Source: Rutidosis leptorrhynchoides (lineage: Eukaryota; Streptophyta; Magnoliopsida; Asterales; Asteraceae). From it: a stretch of 64,000 bases of DNA. Under the pieces are notes generated by a model that had not been told where the DNA came from, made no database searches, and saw only the letters and a list, made by a program, of their open reading frames with translations. This document shows positions 49,801 through 62,818 of this stretch, in pieces (within the stretch, counting starts at the first letter, position 1; each line of letters opens with the position of its first letter). A program made the translations under genes and the position numbers. The stretch spans positions 54,359,501 through 54,423,500 of the forward strand of contig NC_092339.1 in assembly GCF_046630445.1 (NCBI RefSeq), in the 5' to 3' direction.

Positions 49801-52800
49801 ATAAGTCTAATGCAGGCAACCGATTCACATAGAAGTCTTCCAGATGCATCTTCAACGCAACGAGTAACCTACACAAACATAAGTTTGAGATGTAATAGCT
49901 AAAAAAATTACACATTTATTATATTAAATCTTTGGTTGAGAGTATAACCTCTTTATAGAGCTCCACTATAGCAACCCAATGCCTGATATATGAATCTCCA
50001 AACCGACTTCCAACGTTATCGAGTGACTTCTTTAAATCTGAGAAACTCTGTAAAACTAGACATTAGTGACAAGCGCAAGAACTAGGTAAAGAAAGAAATT
50101 AGGTGTAAAACTAGACATTAGTGACAAGCGCCTTAACCTGTAACTAAGTAACACCTTAAATGAAACCAATTTCCAATTCTAGCTACCCCTATTTCAATTG
50201 TTCAAATTTGAAACCTTTATTATGCCATGTTGTTTTGTTATAAAGTATAACTGATCAAGGAAAGTTAATTAGATATATGGATGCCCATGACGGTAACGGT
50301 AACTGTTACAGTTACGGTAATGGTAACGGTTACAATTACGCTAATGGTAGCGATTACGGTTACGGGGTTAAGGACACGGACACCGTCACCATTAATAGAC
50401 ATATAAGCCCATAGGGTTTAGATTTGACTTAGGATCCAAGTTGTATTAGCCTATATATTCAATGTAATACATTGTTTGAGATATACAATATACAATACAA
50501 TTTCCTGGAATTATATGGTATCAGAGCTAGGTTGGCGTGGCGCACCCCTCTGTCACTTGAAACAATGAGTGGACCCAACTATCGTTCAAGGGGAGGCCTA
50601 AAAGGGACTTAGGTTTGAGGGGATATTTGTTGGGGTGCAAACCAAAGTCCCACATTGCTCATGAGACAAAATCAACAGAACCTAATGTAGCTCCAAAGGA
50701 TAATCCCAATTATCCCATGTGGACGGCACAATCCCTTGTCACTCAATAAAGTTGCTTTTTCAGTTGCTCATACATCTTCTACAATTTGGCATAGGCGGCT
50801 TGGGCATCCACATCAACGTCTTTTACAGTTTATGCTTTTTAAATTTTGTCTTCCAGTTACAAATAGATCTTTATCAACTTTGTGCAGTTCTTGGAAAATC
50901 ATCAAAATTATGTGTGTCAACTATATTTTAGATTTTAGATTTCAAAATAATAAGATTACATTTCGCAGTAATAAAATTTTAGATTTGATTTATTGTGATG
51001 TTTGGGGTCCTGCACCAGTTTTGTCTTTCGATGGATATCGATATTTCATGTTATGTGTAGATCATCACTACTAAAATAAAAAATGTTCAAACCAACTGGG
51101 GTGGTGAATTTCGCAATTTAACTTCATTTTTCTTGTCTCTTAGGCATCATCTATCGTCATTCTTGTCCTAACACGAGGGAGCAAAACGGATTTATTGAGC
51201 GTCACAATCGCCATTTTATTATTTTATTATTATTTATTATTATTTTTAAATTATTTTATTTATTTTGTATATTTTATATTTTTTAACTTTCTTATTACTT
51301 AAAAAAATTAATAATCTTTTAATTTATACAAATTTTTTGTTTTTATTAATTTTTTAAAGTTTTTTATTTATGTAATTTTCTAAGTTTTTTTATCATGTTT
51401 TAAGTTTTTTTATTTTTCATATTGAAATTGAAATTGAAATTGAAATGGTTTGAAAATGGGTTTCAACAGGTTTAGATGGACCTTCTAATATATTAATGGA
51501 TTACAGTTGGGTCCATATTGGACCCATTCCCTTTGTTTTCTCGAGAGCCAATGGACTCAAATTGTTGACCCAATAGACCCAATTTTTGGAGTATTTAGCA
51601 GATAATTAAACAATTATGAACCCTAGCCAGGCCACCCATCTCTAGAATTAATTGTATGCAACTAAAAGAATATTTTGCAGTGGGTATGTGGTAAAGAAGG
51701 TTTGGAGTCATTTAAGTTACTAATGCAATTTTCTCAACTAATCACGGAAGACTCATTTCAGTAGCATATACCTGAATGAGCAAGTCATTGTAATCTGACT
51801 TTTTCCTGAGAAGAATGTTGACAGACAAGCGCATGTTATCCCAAATAATATTATCTTGCGCTCCCGTAGAATGAAGCAGTGCACCCGTAGCAACTAAATT
51901 TGAAAGAACTTTCAGCTCGGCCTGGTTCGACTCGGGAACATCTTCATCCCTGTGGTCATAAGTCATTAACTCATTATCAACACAGACATTTTGGGAACCT
52001 GTTGATTATCTATACATTAGATATGATAAGTGGATGTTTAAATGTGTCTAATCTCAAACACTTAAATATTCATGAACTTTTGAAATTTACAAAGATGTCA
52101 CTGATGTAGTTGAATAAAGTCCTATGCATGAAGAATTCTACCCAAATATTTACCAAGGTGGTAACAAATTAAATACTCAGTATAATTAGAAGCTAAAGCA
52201 GTAAGTAAATTATTAAGCATTTAATCTTAATTATGCAGATGTTATTACACTATAATATATAATATATTCTTGTTATGAGTGTCACATATAAGGGTAAAGA
52301 GATAACCAAGACTCAGGCAAACAAATCGGTGTCCAATTTCCTCGAGATAAAGTCACTTCTGATTGGATCTCATGATTGCTACCCTCATCGCCATCATATA
52401 GTAACTGCAAAGTATAACCAATCATTAATTGTCATTTATGTAGTATAATTTATTTAATAAAACAATTACTTTTCTTTAAATGGACACAATGAAGGAAACT
52501 TTGAGATGTGTATATAGTTACCTGCAATTTTAAGGCTTTCTCAAGTTCTAGTAATACCACATCCATCGATGGGCGTCCTTGTCGATCTTCCAGCAGACAC
52601 TGATATGCAATACGTGAAAACTTTTTCATGGAGTTGGTGTTCATGTACTCACTCAAGGTAGGATCAATTATCCGATTTAATGTGTCCTCTCTATAGAAGG
52701 TCTGGGCCAGTTGAGGTAATAATCTTTGTTTACTCACTCTATCCTTATAGAAGCATGACCGGCCACATAGGACTTCAAACAGTACGACACCGAACGAATA

Positions 52801-53454
52801 AACGTCCGACTCTTTGGTTAATATCCCAGAACGTTGGTAAGCAGGATCAACATATCCACCTGTTCCAACCACATTGGTGAAGATACACATATCATTTTCG
52901 TTGGCACAACCTATTCTAGAAAGACCAAAATCCGTGATCATTGCCCTCCAGTTACTATCCAAGAGAACATTGGCACTTTTAATGTCTCTATGTATAACTC
53001 GCTCATGTTCTGCAACGTGGTTGTGTAAATGATCTAAACCACGTGCTGCATCAACGCATATATTTAGTCGCTGCATCCATGTCAGCTGACACGTTGAATC
53101 AGGAGACGTACGTAGATACTTGTCTAGGCTACCGCGATGTGCGTACTCGTAGATAAGAACTTTTTCAGGTCCTTGGTTGCAAAAACCGAGAAGGGATATG
53201 AGGTTTGGATGTTTATAACGAGTTAGCAATTGAATCTCTGTTGAGAATTCCTTAAGGCCCTGACCAGAAATTCTAGCATCGAGTCGCTTTATAGCAACAG
53301 TGGTTGGTTCCCTTTCACCGGAGAGTGAGAGTCGTCCCTTATAAACAGGGCCATACCCGCCCTCTCCGATGATAGTTGTGAAGTTTTCGGTGGCTTCTTT
53401 TATATGCTCAAATGGAATACTGAGATGCTCCAAGTCTTTAAACGGCATGGCCAT
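44930..53454 (-). CDS. Chimeric receptor-like cytoplasmic kinase / TIO C-terminal ARM protein, copy 2
   Basis: Exons correspond one to one with copy 1: 53454-52522, 52404-52307, 51949-51772, 50047-49949, 49868-49338, 49112-48126, 46635-46402, 45925-45782, 45677-45609, 45499-45308 and 45169-44930. All splice sites and the about 1234-aa frame are intact. Against copy 1 I found two amino-acid changes, Ala441 to Val (49855) and Asp883 to Ala (48304), and one silent change (48480). Asp883 lies in LCDLISDIHLKLL, and I remember the equivalent TIO residue as Asp, so copy 2 appears derived there. Kinase motifs are unchanged. Both copies lack a TIO-type kinase, a signal peptide and a membrane segment. 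Confidence 0.8.
46797..46880. repeat. TA microsatellite in intron 6, copy 2
   Basis: An alternating TA tract followed by GCGCGCGTGTGCG. It is about 30 bases longer than the tract in copy 1 (about 29862-29914). Confidence 0.9.
47083..47267 (+). mobile_element. tRNA-derived-type SINE, copy 2
   Basis: Duplicate of the SINE at 30117-30302. It has the same flanking 15-bp duplication ATAATGTTTTATGGG (47068-47082 and 47268-47282) and an A-tail one base shorter. It was inherited through the segmental duplication. Confidence 0.8.
47477..47907. mobile_element. MULE-type MITE, copy 2
   Basis: Duplicate of 30512-30926 but 16 bp longer. The centre contains AAGGAGTTGG, then CCGA, then CCAACTCCTCCTT, giving an almost perfect central palindrome that is missing in copy 1. 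Flanking 9-bp target repeats are the same. Confidence 0.75.
50281..50371. repeat. Degenerate GGTAAC/GTTACG hexamer repeat, copy 2
   Basis: Same as 33300-33390, in intron 3 of copy 2. Confidence 0.75.
50371..50735 (+). mobile_element. TRIM/copia-like remnant, copy 2
   Basis: Duplicate of 33390-33754, with the same primer-binding-site-like and purine-tract spacing. Fossil. Confidence 0.45.
50736..51217 (+). pseudogene. Ty1/copia pol fragment, copy 2
   Basis: Duplicate of 33755-34236. It is a broken fragment of GAG-pre-integrase and integrase in intron 3 of copy 2. Confidence 0.75.
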
Positions 53455-55067
53455 GGGTAATGATCAAAAGATTAATGGTGAAGGAAGAAATTAAAAAAAA
53501 TTTGTTGAAAAAGATTAGCATAACTACATATGAATCAAAAGAAAGATAAGACAGCACTATTTGATGGATGGATGAATGATGACTAATGATAATAAGTGAC
53601 TTTACTTTTCTAGTAATGGAAATGGTAATAATTGTTTAATCCTTAATAATTAAGCTACCTACTTCTCAACAGTGAAACCTTGAGTGCCGATAAAATGGAC
53701 TGGGGAATGTTTAAATCTGGTCGATCTGAACTTTCATAAACAATGAAATATTATAGGCGATAGTGGACCCTCTTTATTCGTTATTTTCAAAAGAAGACGA
53801 CGATTTTATTCTTACTTTATTAATTATTAATGTACAGATGGTGGAAATTATTTAATTCCAATGATGAGTCATCTTATGATTTAAACTATACCTACTTCAA
53901 AATCATGTGTTTTGTTGAAAAGATCAACCTTATTGTTTAATTCTTAACATTGTTACTTAGTAGTATATTAGCTATGCAGATATATGTTGATACTGATGAC
54001 TGAAGCTATGTATAAAAGGATCGGCTTTCTGTAATGTGATTCGGGTTTTCCCCGAACGCGTGTATGTGCAAATGATGAGTTTCGTTGAAATAAATGATAC
54101 ACTGATTCAAATTTGCCGTTAAAAAAAAAGAATAGTGTAGGTAAAATGTATACGAAACTGAAACGTCCATAACATATTACTCAATTAAAATAATCAGATC
54201 ATGATATAAATAATCAAAATAAGAAATGAAAATTAAAATGATATAACCGAATTGAAGGTTGAATCGGGTTTGTGATTGAAACAATTCCTTTAAACAGATT
54301 CTTCATCTGTTCCCAGGGTACACTGGTCCGAAGCAAAGTACTGCCGAGCTTGAACCGTTGCCTGAAAGGTAACCAAAACGGAGAGACCTTGTTGCAGCTG
54401 AGAGGAAAAACTAATAGTGATGGTGCTTTTAGTTTTGGTGTATCTTTCAAGAAAGCCTAAAGACTTTATTTATAGTGGAGAGTAAGGCCTTAAGTTTGTT
54501 GTCACTTTCGATGTGGGACAACTTCCGCTTTACTTATTCTTCAAGTTAATTTTGCACCAAACTAGCAACTTTGAGACTCGATATCTCATTCACCTTTAAT
54601 TCGGTTTGAAAACATTTTAGGTTGTTGTGAAGCCCTCGTCAAGGACTACAAAACTCACTAAATAATTATCAATATATATAAATTTATCATATACTAATTA
54701 GTGTCCAAAGTTAGTGAAACACACACACATACACACACACTCTTGTTTTTAACCAAATTTTCCAACAATCCCCCACATGAATGGAGATCGATCTTAGAAA
54801 CAACAATATTCTGATTAAGTTTCAGCGGTTGAATCTTTCATACGATAAGTAGGTGTTACCCTTTGAACTTTCGCTTATGAAAACATACTTAGTCTACTGG
54901 CTCTGAGTAGACGGCGATGTCTTTGAACTCGTCTGCCATTTGTGTAGGCGACAATACGCTTCATACAAGACTCTCTCTGACAACGTCATGTCCTCATAGT
55001 TATGTTCTTGATGGTCATGAACATTAGCCTGGTTCTGCGAGAGATTATCAATATTGTGCCCCAACAA
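53455..55067. other. Upstream region of the chimeric kinase gene, copy 2
   Basis: Same content as 36474-38086. The full upstream region of about 1.6 kb is duplicated, so copy 2 probably keeps its own promoter. Confidence 0.4.
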
Positions 55068-56076
55068 TGAGACAACCCGTCCTAATCCATAAGGACGAAT
55101 ACAATAACATATGATTACATTGCGAGGTATTTGACCTATATATGATACATTTTACAAACATTGCATTCATTTTTAAAAGACAAACTTTCATTTCATCGAA
55201 AGTTAACAGACATGCATACCATTTCATAATATCCAAACTATAAATGACCTAATCTGTCATTTACTTAATAATAATCTTTATTGAACTCAACGACTTGAAT
55301 GCAACGTCCTTTGAAATATGCCATGAATGACTCTAAGTAATATCTTTAAAATGAGCAAATGCACAGCGGAAGATTTCTTTAATACCTGAGAATAAACATG
55401 CTTACAAGTGTCAACCAAAAGGTTGGTGAGTTCATTAGTTTATCATAAACATTCATTTCCATTATTTTAATAGACCACAAGATTTTCATTTCCATTTTTC
55501 ATAAATATCATGCATCTGCATAAAAATCATTCATATGGTGAACGCTTGATAACCGAACTAACAGGATGCATATAGAATATCCCCAACAGAAACTCGTCTG
55601 TATAATATAAACTCGAAGTACTAAAGCATACCATTTTCCAGTATGGGGGGTGTTAGTGCCCGTATATCTACCTTTAGGATTCGCGTTAATTAGGGTGTCT
55701 GTTCCCTAATTCTGAGGCTACCAAGCTAAAAAGGGGCATATTCGATTTCGATAATCCAACCATAGAATGTAATTTTCGAGCACTTGTGTCTATTTCGTCA
55801 AACATTTATAAAAGCGCATGTATTCTCAGTCCCAAAAATATATATTGCAAAAGCATTTAAAAAGGGAGTAATGAAACTCACAATACGATATTTTGTAGTA
55901 AAAATATGCATACGACGGAACTGAATAATGCAGGGTTGGCCATGGATTCACGAACCTATATCAATTGTATATCTTATTAAAACATATAATGGAAATCACA
56001 TAATTTCATTTATTAATTATATAATATTTATATATATTTGTTGTTGTAGTTTATATAGAATTTGTACCAGATTTTG

Positions 56077-56162
<86 letters not shown>

Positions 56163-56697
56163 AATATGTTTATTATATAATTATAGGTAATATAAATATA
56201 TTTTATGTACAAAATCTTTATTTGTTATAATATAATAATAATAATCATAATACTTTTAATAATTATAATATTGGTAATACTAATAGTTATAAATTGATAC
56301 CAATACTAATATTAATGATATTAATAATAGTTTGTGTTATTTTTATAATAAAAATAATAATAATAATCATATTCATAATAGTAATAATAATCTATGTATA
56401 TTATAATAACAAACACAAAAATAGATCATCTATTTTTAAGAAATGTATTTTGAGGGTATTTGGGTAAATAAATAATGATGATAGGTGTTTATGAGGGTAT
56501 ATTATAATAACAAACACAAAAATAGATCATCTATATTACCAACTTCTAATCATAACCTTCCATTAAAATAAATCCTTCAAATCTTGACCATTAGATTAAA
56601 CATCTAAAAATTATGACCTCATAAACACCTATCATCATTATTTATTTACCCAAATACCCTCAAAATACATTTCTTAAAAAAACATGGGCTAGAATTC
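55068..56697 (-). repeat. Minus-strand gypsy-type LTR fragment, unit 2, with a 101-bp rearrangement
   Basis: Duplicate of 38087-39605. It has a longer TA tract (about 56081-56158) and an extra 101 bp at 56434-56534. Confidence 0.7.
56434..56534. repeat. 101-bp unit-2-specific insertion made of an inverted plus a direct copy of adjacent sequence
   Basis: Positions 56434-56496 are the inverse of the segment CCTCATAAACACC...CTTAAAA found about 120 bases downstream. Positions 56497-56534 repeat the preceding 38 bases (GTATATTATAATAACAAACA onward). Unit 1 lacks both. Confidence 0.85.
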
Positions 56698-59358
56698 TGT
56701 AACGACCCGGATTTTTCCGATCGTTTTATACATATGAGATTAATATTTACATAAATTAAACATTACTAACATGATAAGAAATCCAAATTGTTGAGTCTTG
56801 TGTTTTTGAAAAGAGTTTTACACAACGTTTGACCGTCCAATTTGACCGATGATATCACGAACTATATAACATACGATAATTATACGATTTTGTACATATA
56901 TGTATTTATACATATTTAACTTGATTTAAGGATGGTTTAACATCTCATTGTGTATTAATAACAATGAGTTATAAGTATACTTTGAGACTACTAACTTAAG
57001 TTTTCAAAACGGTAACTATACGTAACGTTCTTTGACATATATACCTATAACCTATAATGCTTATACAAGTATCATATAAATACGTATTTAATCACTTTTA
57101 AAGGGCTTAAATACATAAAACAATATAAGTATATTCACAAAAATAGTTATATTTGAATTCTCGTTCCGTTTCCTCAAGATTTCTACAAGTATATCAAGGG
57201 TATATGTAACCGTATCATACCCAGCTTCTATACGTATTTACTATTGGTATACACACATCACAATCACTTTATTAGAAGCCATGAGTTAGCAAATTTTGGA
57301 TCTTAGCATGCATGATTAATCGACTTGGCATATTACAAGACTTTTGCACAATATTACAAACTTATACATCATTCCACCACCATTTATACTCCATTCCATT
57401 TTCATTTTTACTACACATTTTCTCTAGCTAAAAACACCTACTTGTAAGCTTCATTCACCTCTAAGAAATCCTGCAAAAACTCTCTCAAGAATCACCTTAA
57501 TAACCATCATATTAAGATCAAACAAGAACACTACAAGATACTACTTTCATTTCAAGTCTATATTCTAAGTTTACTTCCAATCTTTCAATCTAACTTCACC
57601 ACTCTTTAGGATCAAGAGTTATACTTCCTTTCCAGTAGCTTTATCCAAGTAATTTGAGATAGTAACCTTATTCATAATCTTATTCGATTCATATTTATAT
57701 AGCTATCTTATTTTGAGTTATAAATTATAACAACAAGAACATAGTTTGAATGATTTCAAACTTATTCGCAAACTAAATAGATCCTTCTAACTTGACTTTT
57801 AAAACACTTCAAGACCTGCAATATATCATAATAATATGCTAACTTAACAAGATACAACTTGATTTTACAAAGAACACCTTAAAGCTGAATCTACGTCGTC
57901 GGAGTACAACCGGGGGCTGTTTTGGGTTGGATAACTAAAAACCATCTTAAACTTTGAATTGGAAGTTTATATTCTGGAAAAATGATATTTCTTATGAATA
58001 TGTTAACATATAAAAATCTCATGGTTTAACTCAAAGTGTAAGTATTTTTTAAAAATGATCATTTAGATGTTGTTTTTACGACGGAAATGACCACTTTCAT
58101 AAGATTCACCTAAGTTTGACCTATAACCTGTGATTTTAAATACAAACCAATATATTTACTGTTCATATTCATAAATAATGGCTCGATCCAAGGAAGTGGC
58201 AAGTTGAACCAACAAAAACGGAGTTGTATTGAAGAAACTACGGCTAAAACAAAATCGGGTATCCGAAGCTAGTTTAGCTACGAAAATATTTCGAGTAAAA
58301 CTAAACTAATCATATCTTTGCTAATTAATATGATATTTTATATATATTTACTCATAATTTGATTTTATATATTTCAGGACCACCCGTAAATAACACGTAA
58401 AGATTAATTATAAGACCTCATGATTGTACACAACACGTCATTTGACAATACGGTACTTTGGGTCACGATTTTAAATCATAAGACACCATGTACACAACAC
58501 GTCATTTGACAACACGGTACCATGGGTCAAGATTAATTCTGATCCATACGAATACAATGAGGTCTTTATTTTATTAAGCAACTAATTGTGGACCACTAAC
58601 ATCGGACTGCTAACTACGGAATAATAGATATTAAAAGTATTACAAGTATATATGTAACGATTATTTGAAAAGAAAACATGTTGATATATTATATATGGTT
58701 AGGTTCGTGATATCTATCGGAGACCAGGTCGTGTTATATATCTTCAAGGCAAAAGTGAGTATATAGTCCCACTTTTAAACTCTAAATATTTCGGGATGAG
58801 AATACATGCATTTTATGATTTACGTTATGGACACAAGTGATAAAAAAATATATTCTACGTTGAGTTGTACCACCGGCATATTTCTCTATAGCTTGGTAAT
58901 TACTATTTACATGTGGTATTGTAAACGCGAATCCTGTTGATAGATCTATCGGGCTGACAACCCCAACCGGACTGGACGACCAGTATTCAACGGTTGTACA
59001 GTACTTCGTTTCGGTGACTACACTTGGTACAGTGTAGTGAGATTTCATAATAAAGGGAATATGCGACGTTGATTAAATGTTAAGTATGGTTACCAAGTGC
59101 TCAACCACTTAGAATATTTTTATTAAAATGTTTATGAATATGAAATCTTGTGGTCTATATTTATAACGCTGCTAGCATTAAACCTATATCTCACCAACTT
59201 TATGTTGATGTTTTAAGCATGTTTATTCTCAGGTGATAAATAAAAGATTCTGCTGCATTATGCTGAATTTAAGCAAGATTTGGAGTATGCATATTTGTGT
59301 CAAAAATAAAACTGCATTCCGGAAGATTTGTAATGTGAAATATGTTGGAAATCGTATT
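56698..59358 (+). repeat. Plus-strand gypsy-type LTR, interrupted by a second LTR, unit 2
   Basis: Duplicate of 39606-42266. It starts TGTAACGACCCGG and is interrupted at 59359. The 64-bp tandem unit lies at 58426-58553. Confidence 0.75.
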
Positions 59359-62300
59359 TGTAGTGACCCGAACTTTTCCATGTTTATATATATTAATTGA
59401 GATTGATATTTACATGATTAAATGTTTCCAACATGTTAAGCAATCAAACTTGTTAAGACTTGATTAATTGAAATATGTTTCATATAGACAATTGACCACC
59501 CAAGTTGACCGGCGATTCACGAACGTTAAAACTTGTAAAAACGACATGACGATATATATATGGATATACAAATGGTTAACATGAGATTATGATAAGTAAG
59601 TATCTCCATAAGTATATTAACAATGAGTTATATACATATAAACAAGACTACTAACTTAAGGATTTCGAAACGAGACATATATGTAACGATTATCGTTGTA
59701 ACAACATTTAAATGTATATATATCATATTAAGATATATTAATATATCATAATATCATGATAATATAATAATTTAACATCTCATTAGATATAATAAACAAT
59801 GGGTTAACAACATTAATTGAGATCGTTAACTTAAAGGTTTCAAAACAACACTTACATGTAACGACTAACGATGACTTAACGACTCAATTAAAATGTATAT
59901 ACATGTAGTGTATTTAGATGTATTAAAATACTTTTGGAAGACTTCAAGACATATATCAAAACACTCATACTTAACGAAAATGGTTACAGTTACTTTCCCA
60001 TTCTTTTCTTTCATCAAGAATTCTAGTCGTATTCTTACCCGTATTATACACAGCTTCAAAACGTACTTACTATGGGTATATACCAATAGGACCTAGCATG
60101 GGATTCCACTCTTGATTATGTCATGTATGACTAATCAATTTTAACTTCTACCATGAGCTAGTCAACTAACTAGAACTTCTTTTAACCCCACTCACCACTC
60201 ACCAATTACCACTCATCATTCACTCCATTTCACTTCCAACTCTCTTTCTAATTCTCTCTCAACACACACACACACTATTATGAACGTATTTTTCCAGTAT
60301 TTAATCATCATCTTCATCAAAAATCACTTCAAGAATCAAGCTATAATCATCATAGGAAGAACACTTCAAGAACACTTCAAAAATCCCTTCAAGTTTACTA
60401 ATTTACTTCCAAGCTTTCTAATCCATTCCAAGTAATCATCTAAGATCAAGAAACCTTTGTTATATACAGTAGGTTATCTTTCTTATTCAAGGTAATATTC
60501 ATATTCAAACTTTGATTCAATTTCTATAACTATAAACTATCTTAATTCGAGTAAAAATCTTACTTGAACTTGTTTTTGTGTCATGATTCTACTTCAAGAA
60601 CTTTCAAGCCATCCAAGATCCTTTGAAGCTAGATCATTTCTTGTCACTTCCAGTAGGTTTACCTACTAAACTTGAGGTAGTAATGATGTTCATAACATCA
60701 TTCGATTCATATATATAAAACTATCTTATTCGAAGGTTTAAACTCGTAATCACTAGAACATAGTTTAGTTAATTCTAAACTTGTTCGCAAACAAAAGTTA
60801 ATCCTTCTAACTTGACTTTTAAAATTAACTACACACATGTTCTATATCTATATGATATGCTAACTTAATGATTTAAAACCTGGAAACACGAAAAACACCG
60901 TAAAACCGGATTTACGCCGTCGTAGTAACACCGCGGGCTGTTTTGGGTTAGTTAATTAAAAACTATGATAAAATTTGATTTAAAAGTTGTTATTCTGAGA
61001 AAATTATTTTTATTATGAACATGAAACTATATCCAAAAATTATGGTTAAACTCAAAGTGGAAGTATGTTTTCTAAAATGGTCATCTAGACGTCGTTCTTT
61101 CGACTGAAATGACTACCTTTACAAAAATGACTTGTAACTTATTTTTCCGACTATAAACCTATACATTTTCTGTTTAGATTCATAAAATAGAGTTCAATAT
61201 GAAACCATAGCAATTTGATTCACTCAAAACGGATTTAAAATGAAGAAGTTATGGGTAAAACAAGATTGGATAATTTTTCTCATTTTAGCTACGTGAAAAT
61301 TGGTAACAAATCTATTCCAATCATAACTTAATCAACTTGTATTGTATATTATGTAATCTTGAGATACCATAGACACGTATACAATGTTTTGACCTATCAT
61401 GTCGACACATCTATATATATTTCGGAACAACCATAGACACTCTATATGTGAATGTTGGAGTTAGCTATACAGGGTTGAGGTTGATTCCAAAATATATATA
61501 GTTTGAGTTGTGATCAATACTGAGATACGTATACACTGGGTCGTGGATTGATTCAAGATAATATTTATCGATTTATTTCTGTACATCTAACTGTGGACAA
61601 CTAGTTGTAGGTTACTAACGAGGACAGCTGACTTAATAAACTTAAAACATCAAAATATATTAAAAATGTTGTAAATATATTTTGAACATACTTTAATATA
61701 TATGTATATATTGTTATAGGTTCGTGAATCAACAGTGGCCAAGTCTTACTTATCGACGAAGTAAAAATCTGTGAAAGTGAGTTGTAGTCCCACTTTTAAA
61801 ATCTAATATTTTTGGGATGAGAATACATGCAGGTTTTATAAATGATTTACAAAATAGACACAAGTACGTGAAACTACATTCTATGGTTGAATTATCGAAA
61901 TCGAATATGCCCCTTTTTATTAAGTCTGGTAATCTAAGAATTAGGGAACATACACCCTAATTGACGTGAATCCTAAAGATAGATCTATTGGGCCTAACAA
62001 ACCCCATCCAAAGTACCGGCTGCTTTAGTACTTCGAAATTTATATCATATCCGAAGGGTGTCCCGGAATAATGGAGATATTCTTATATATGCATCCTGTT
62101 AATGTCGGTTACCAGGTGTTCACCATATGAATGATTTTTATCTCTATGTATGGGATGTGTATTGAAATATGAAATCTTGTGGTCTATTATTATGATTTGA
62201 TATATATAGGTTAAACCTATAACTCACCAACATTATTGTTGATGTTTTAAGCATGTTTATTCTCAGGTGATTATTAAGAGCTTCCGCTGTCGCATACTTA

Positions 62301-62609
62301 AATAAGGACGAGATTTGGAGTCCATGCTTGTATGATATTGTGTAAAAACTGCATTCAAGAAACTTATTTTGTTGTAACATATTTGTATTGTAAACCATTA
62401 TGTAATGGTCGTGTGTAAACAGGATATTTTAGATTATCATTATTTGATAATCTACGTAAAGCTTTTTAAACCTTTATTGATGAAATAAAGGTTATGGTTT
62501 GTTTTAAAATGAATGCAGTCTTTGAAAAACGTCTCATATAGAGGTCAAAACCTCGCAACGAAATCAAATAATATGGAATGTTTTTAATCAATAAGAACGG
62601 GACATTTCA
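59359..62609 (+). repeat. 5' LTR of the F-box-carrying element (about 3.25 kb)
   Basis: It begins TGTAGTGACCCG and ends GGGACATTTCA, directly before the primer-binding-site-like sequence. It contains the LTR-typical TTTATTCTCAGGTGATTA block at about 62260 and AATTGACGTGAATCC at about 61950. Its first 847 bases also form the end of unit 1 (42267-43113). Confidence 0.8.
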
Positions 62610-62611
62610 GT

Positions 62612-62623
62612 TGGTATCCGAGC
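62612..62623 (+). other. Primer-binding-site-like sequence
   Basis: TGGTATCCGAGC differs by one base from the initiator-Met-type TGGTATCAGAGC and begins 2 nt after the LTR end. Confidence 0.65.
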
Positions 62624-62818
62624 GTTGGTCTTAGAGAACCAGAATTTTGCATTAGTGTGTCTTATCGAGTTTGTTAGGATGCATTAGTGAGTCTGGACTT
62701 CGACCGTGTTTACTTGAAAAATGATTGCTTAACAAATTTTGTTGGAAACTATATATTTTTAACATGTGAATATTATGTGATATATTAACCTCTTAACGCG
62801 TTTGATATTATGTGATAG

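Larger units (their letters stand above)
43114..60205. repeat. Tandem duplication, unit 2 (about 17,092 bp)
   Basis: Second copy of 26181-43113. It begins TATACATGCATCACACG after CACCAA and ends where ACTCACCAA continues into TTACCACTCATC rather than TATACATG. Shared bases at the two breakpoints amount to AT (2 bp). Confidence 0.95.
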
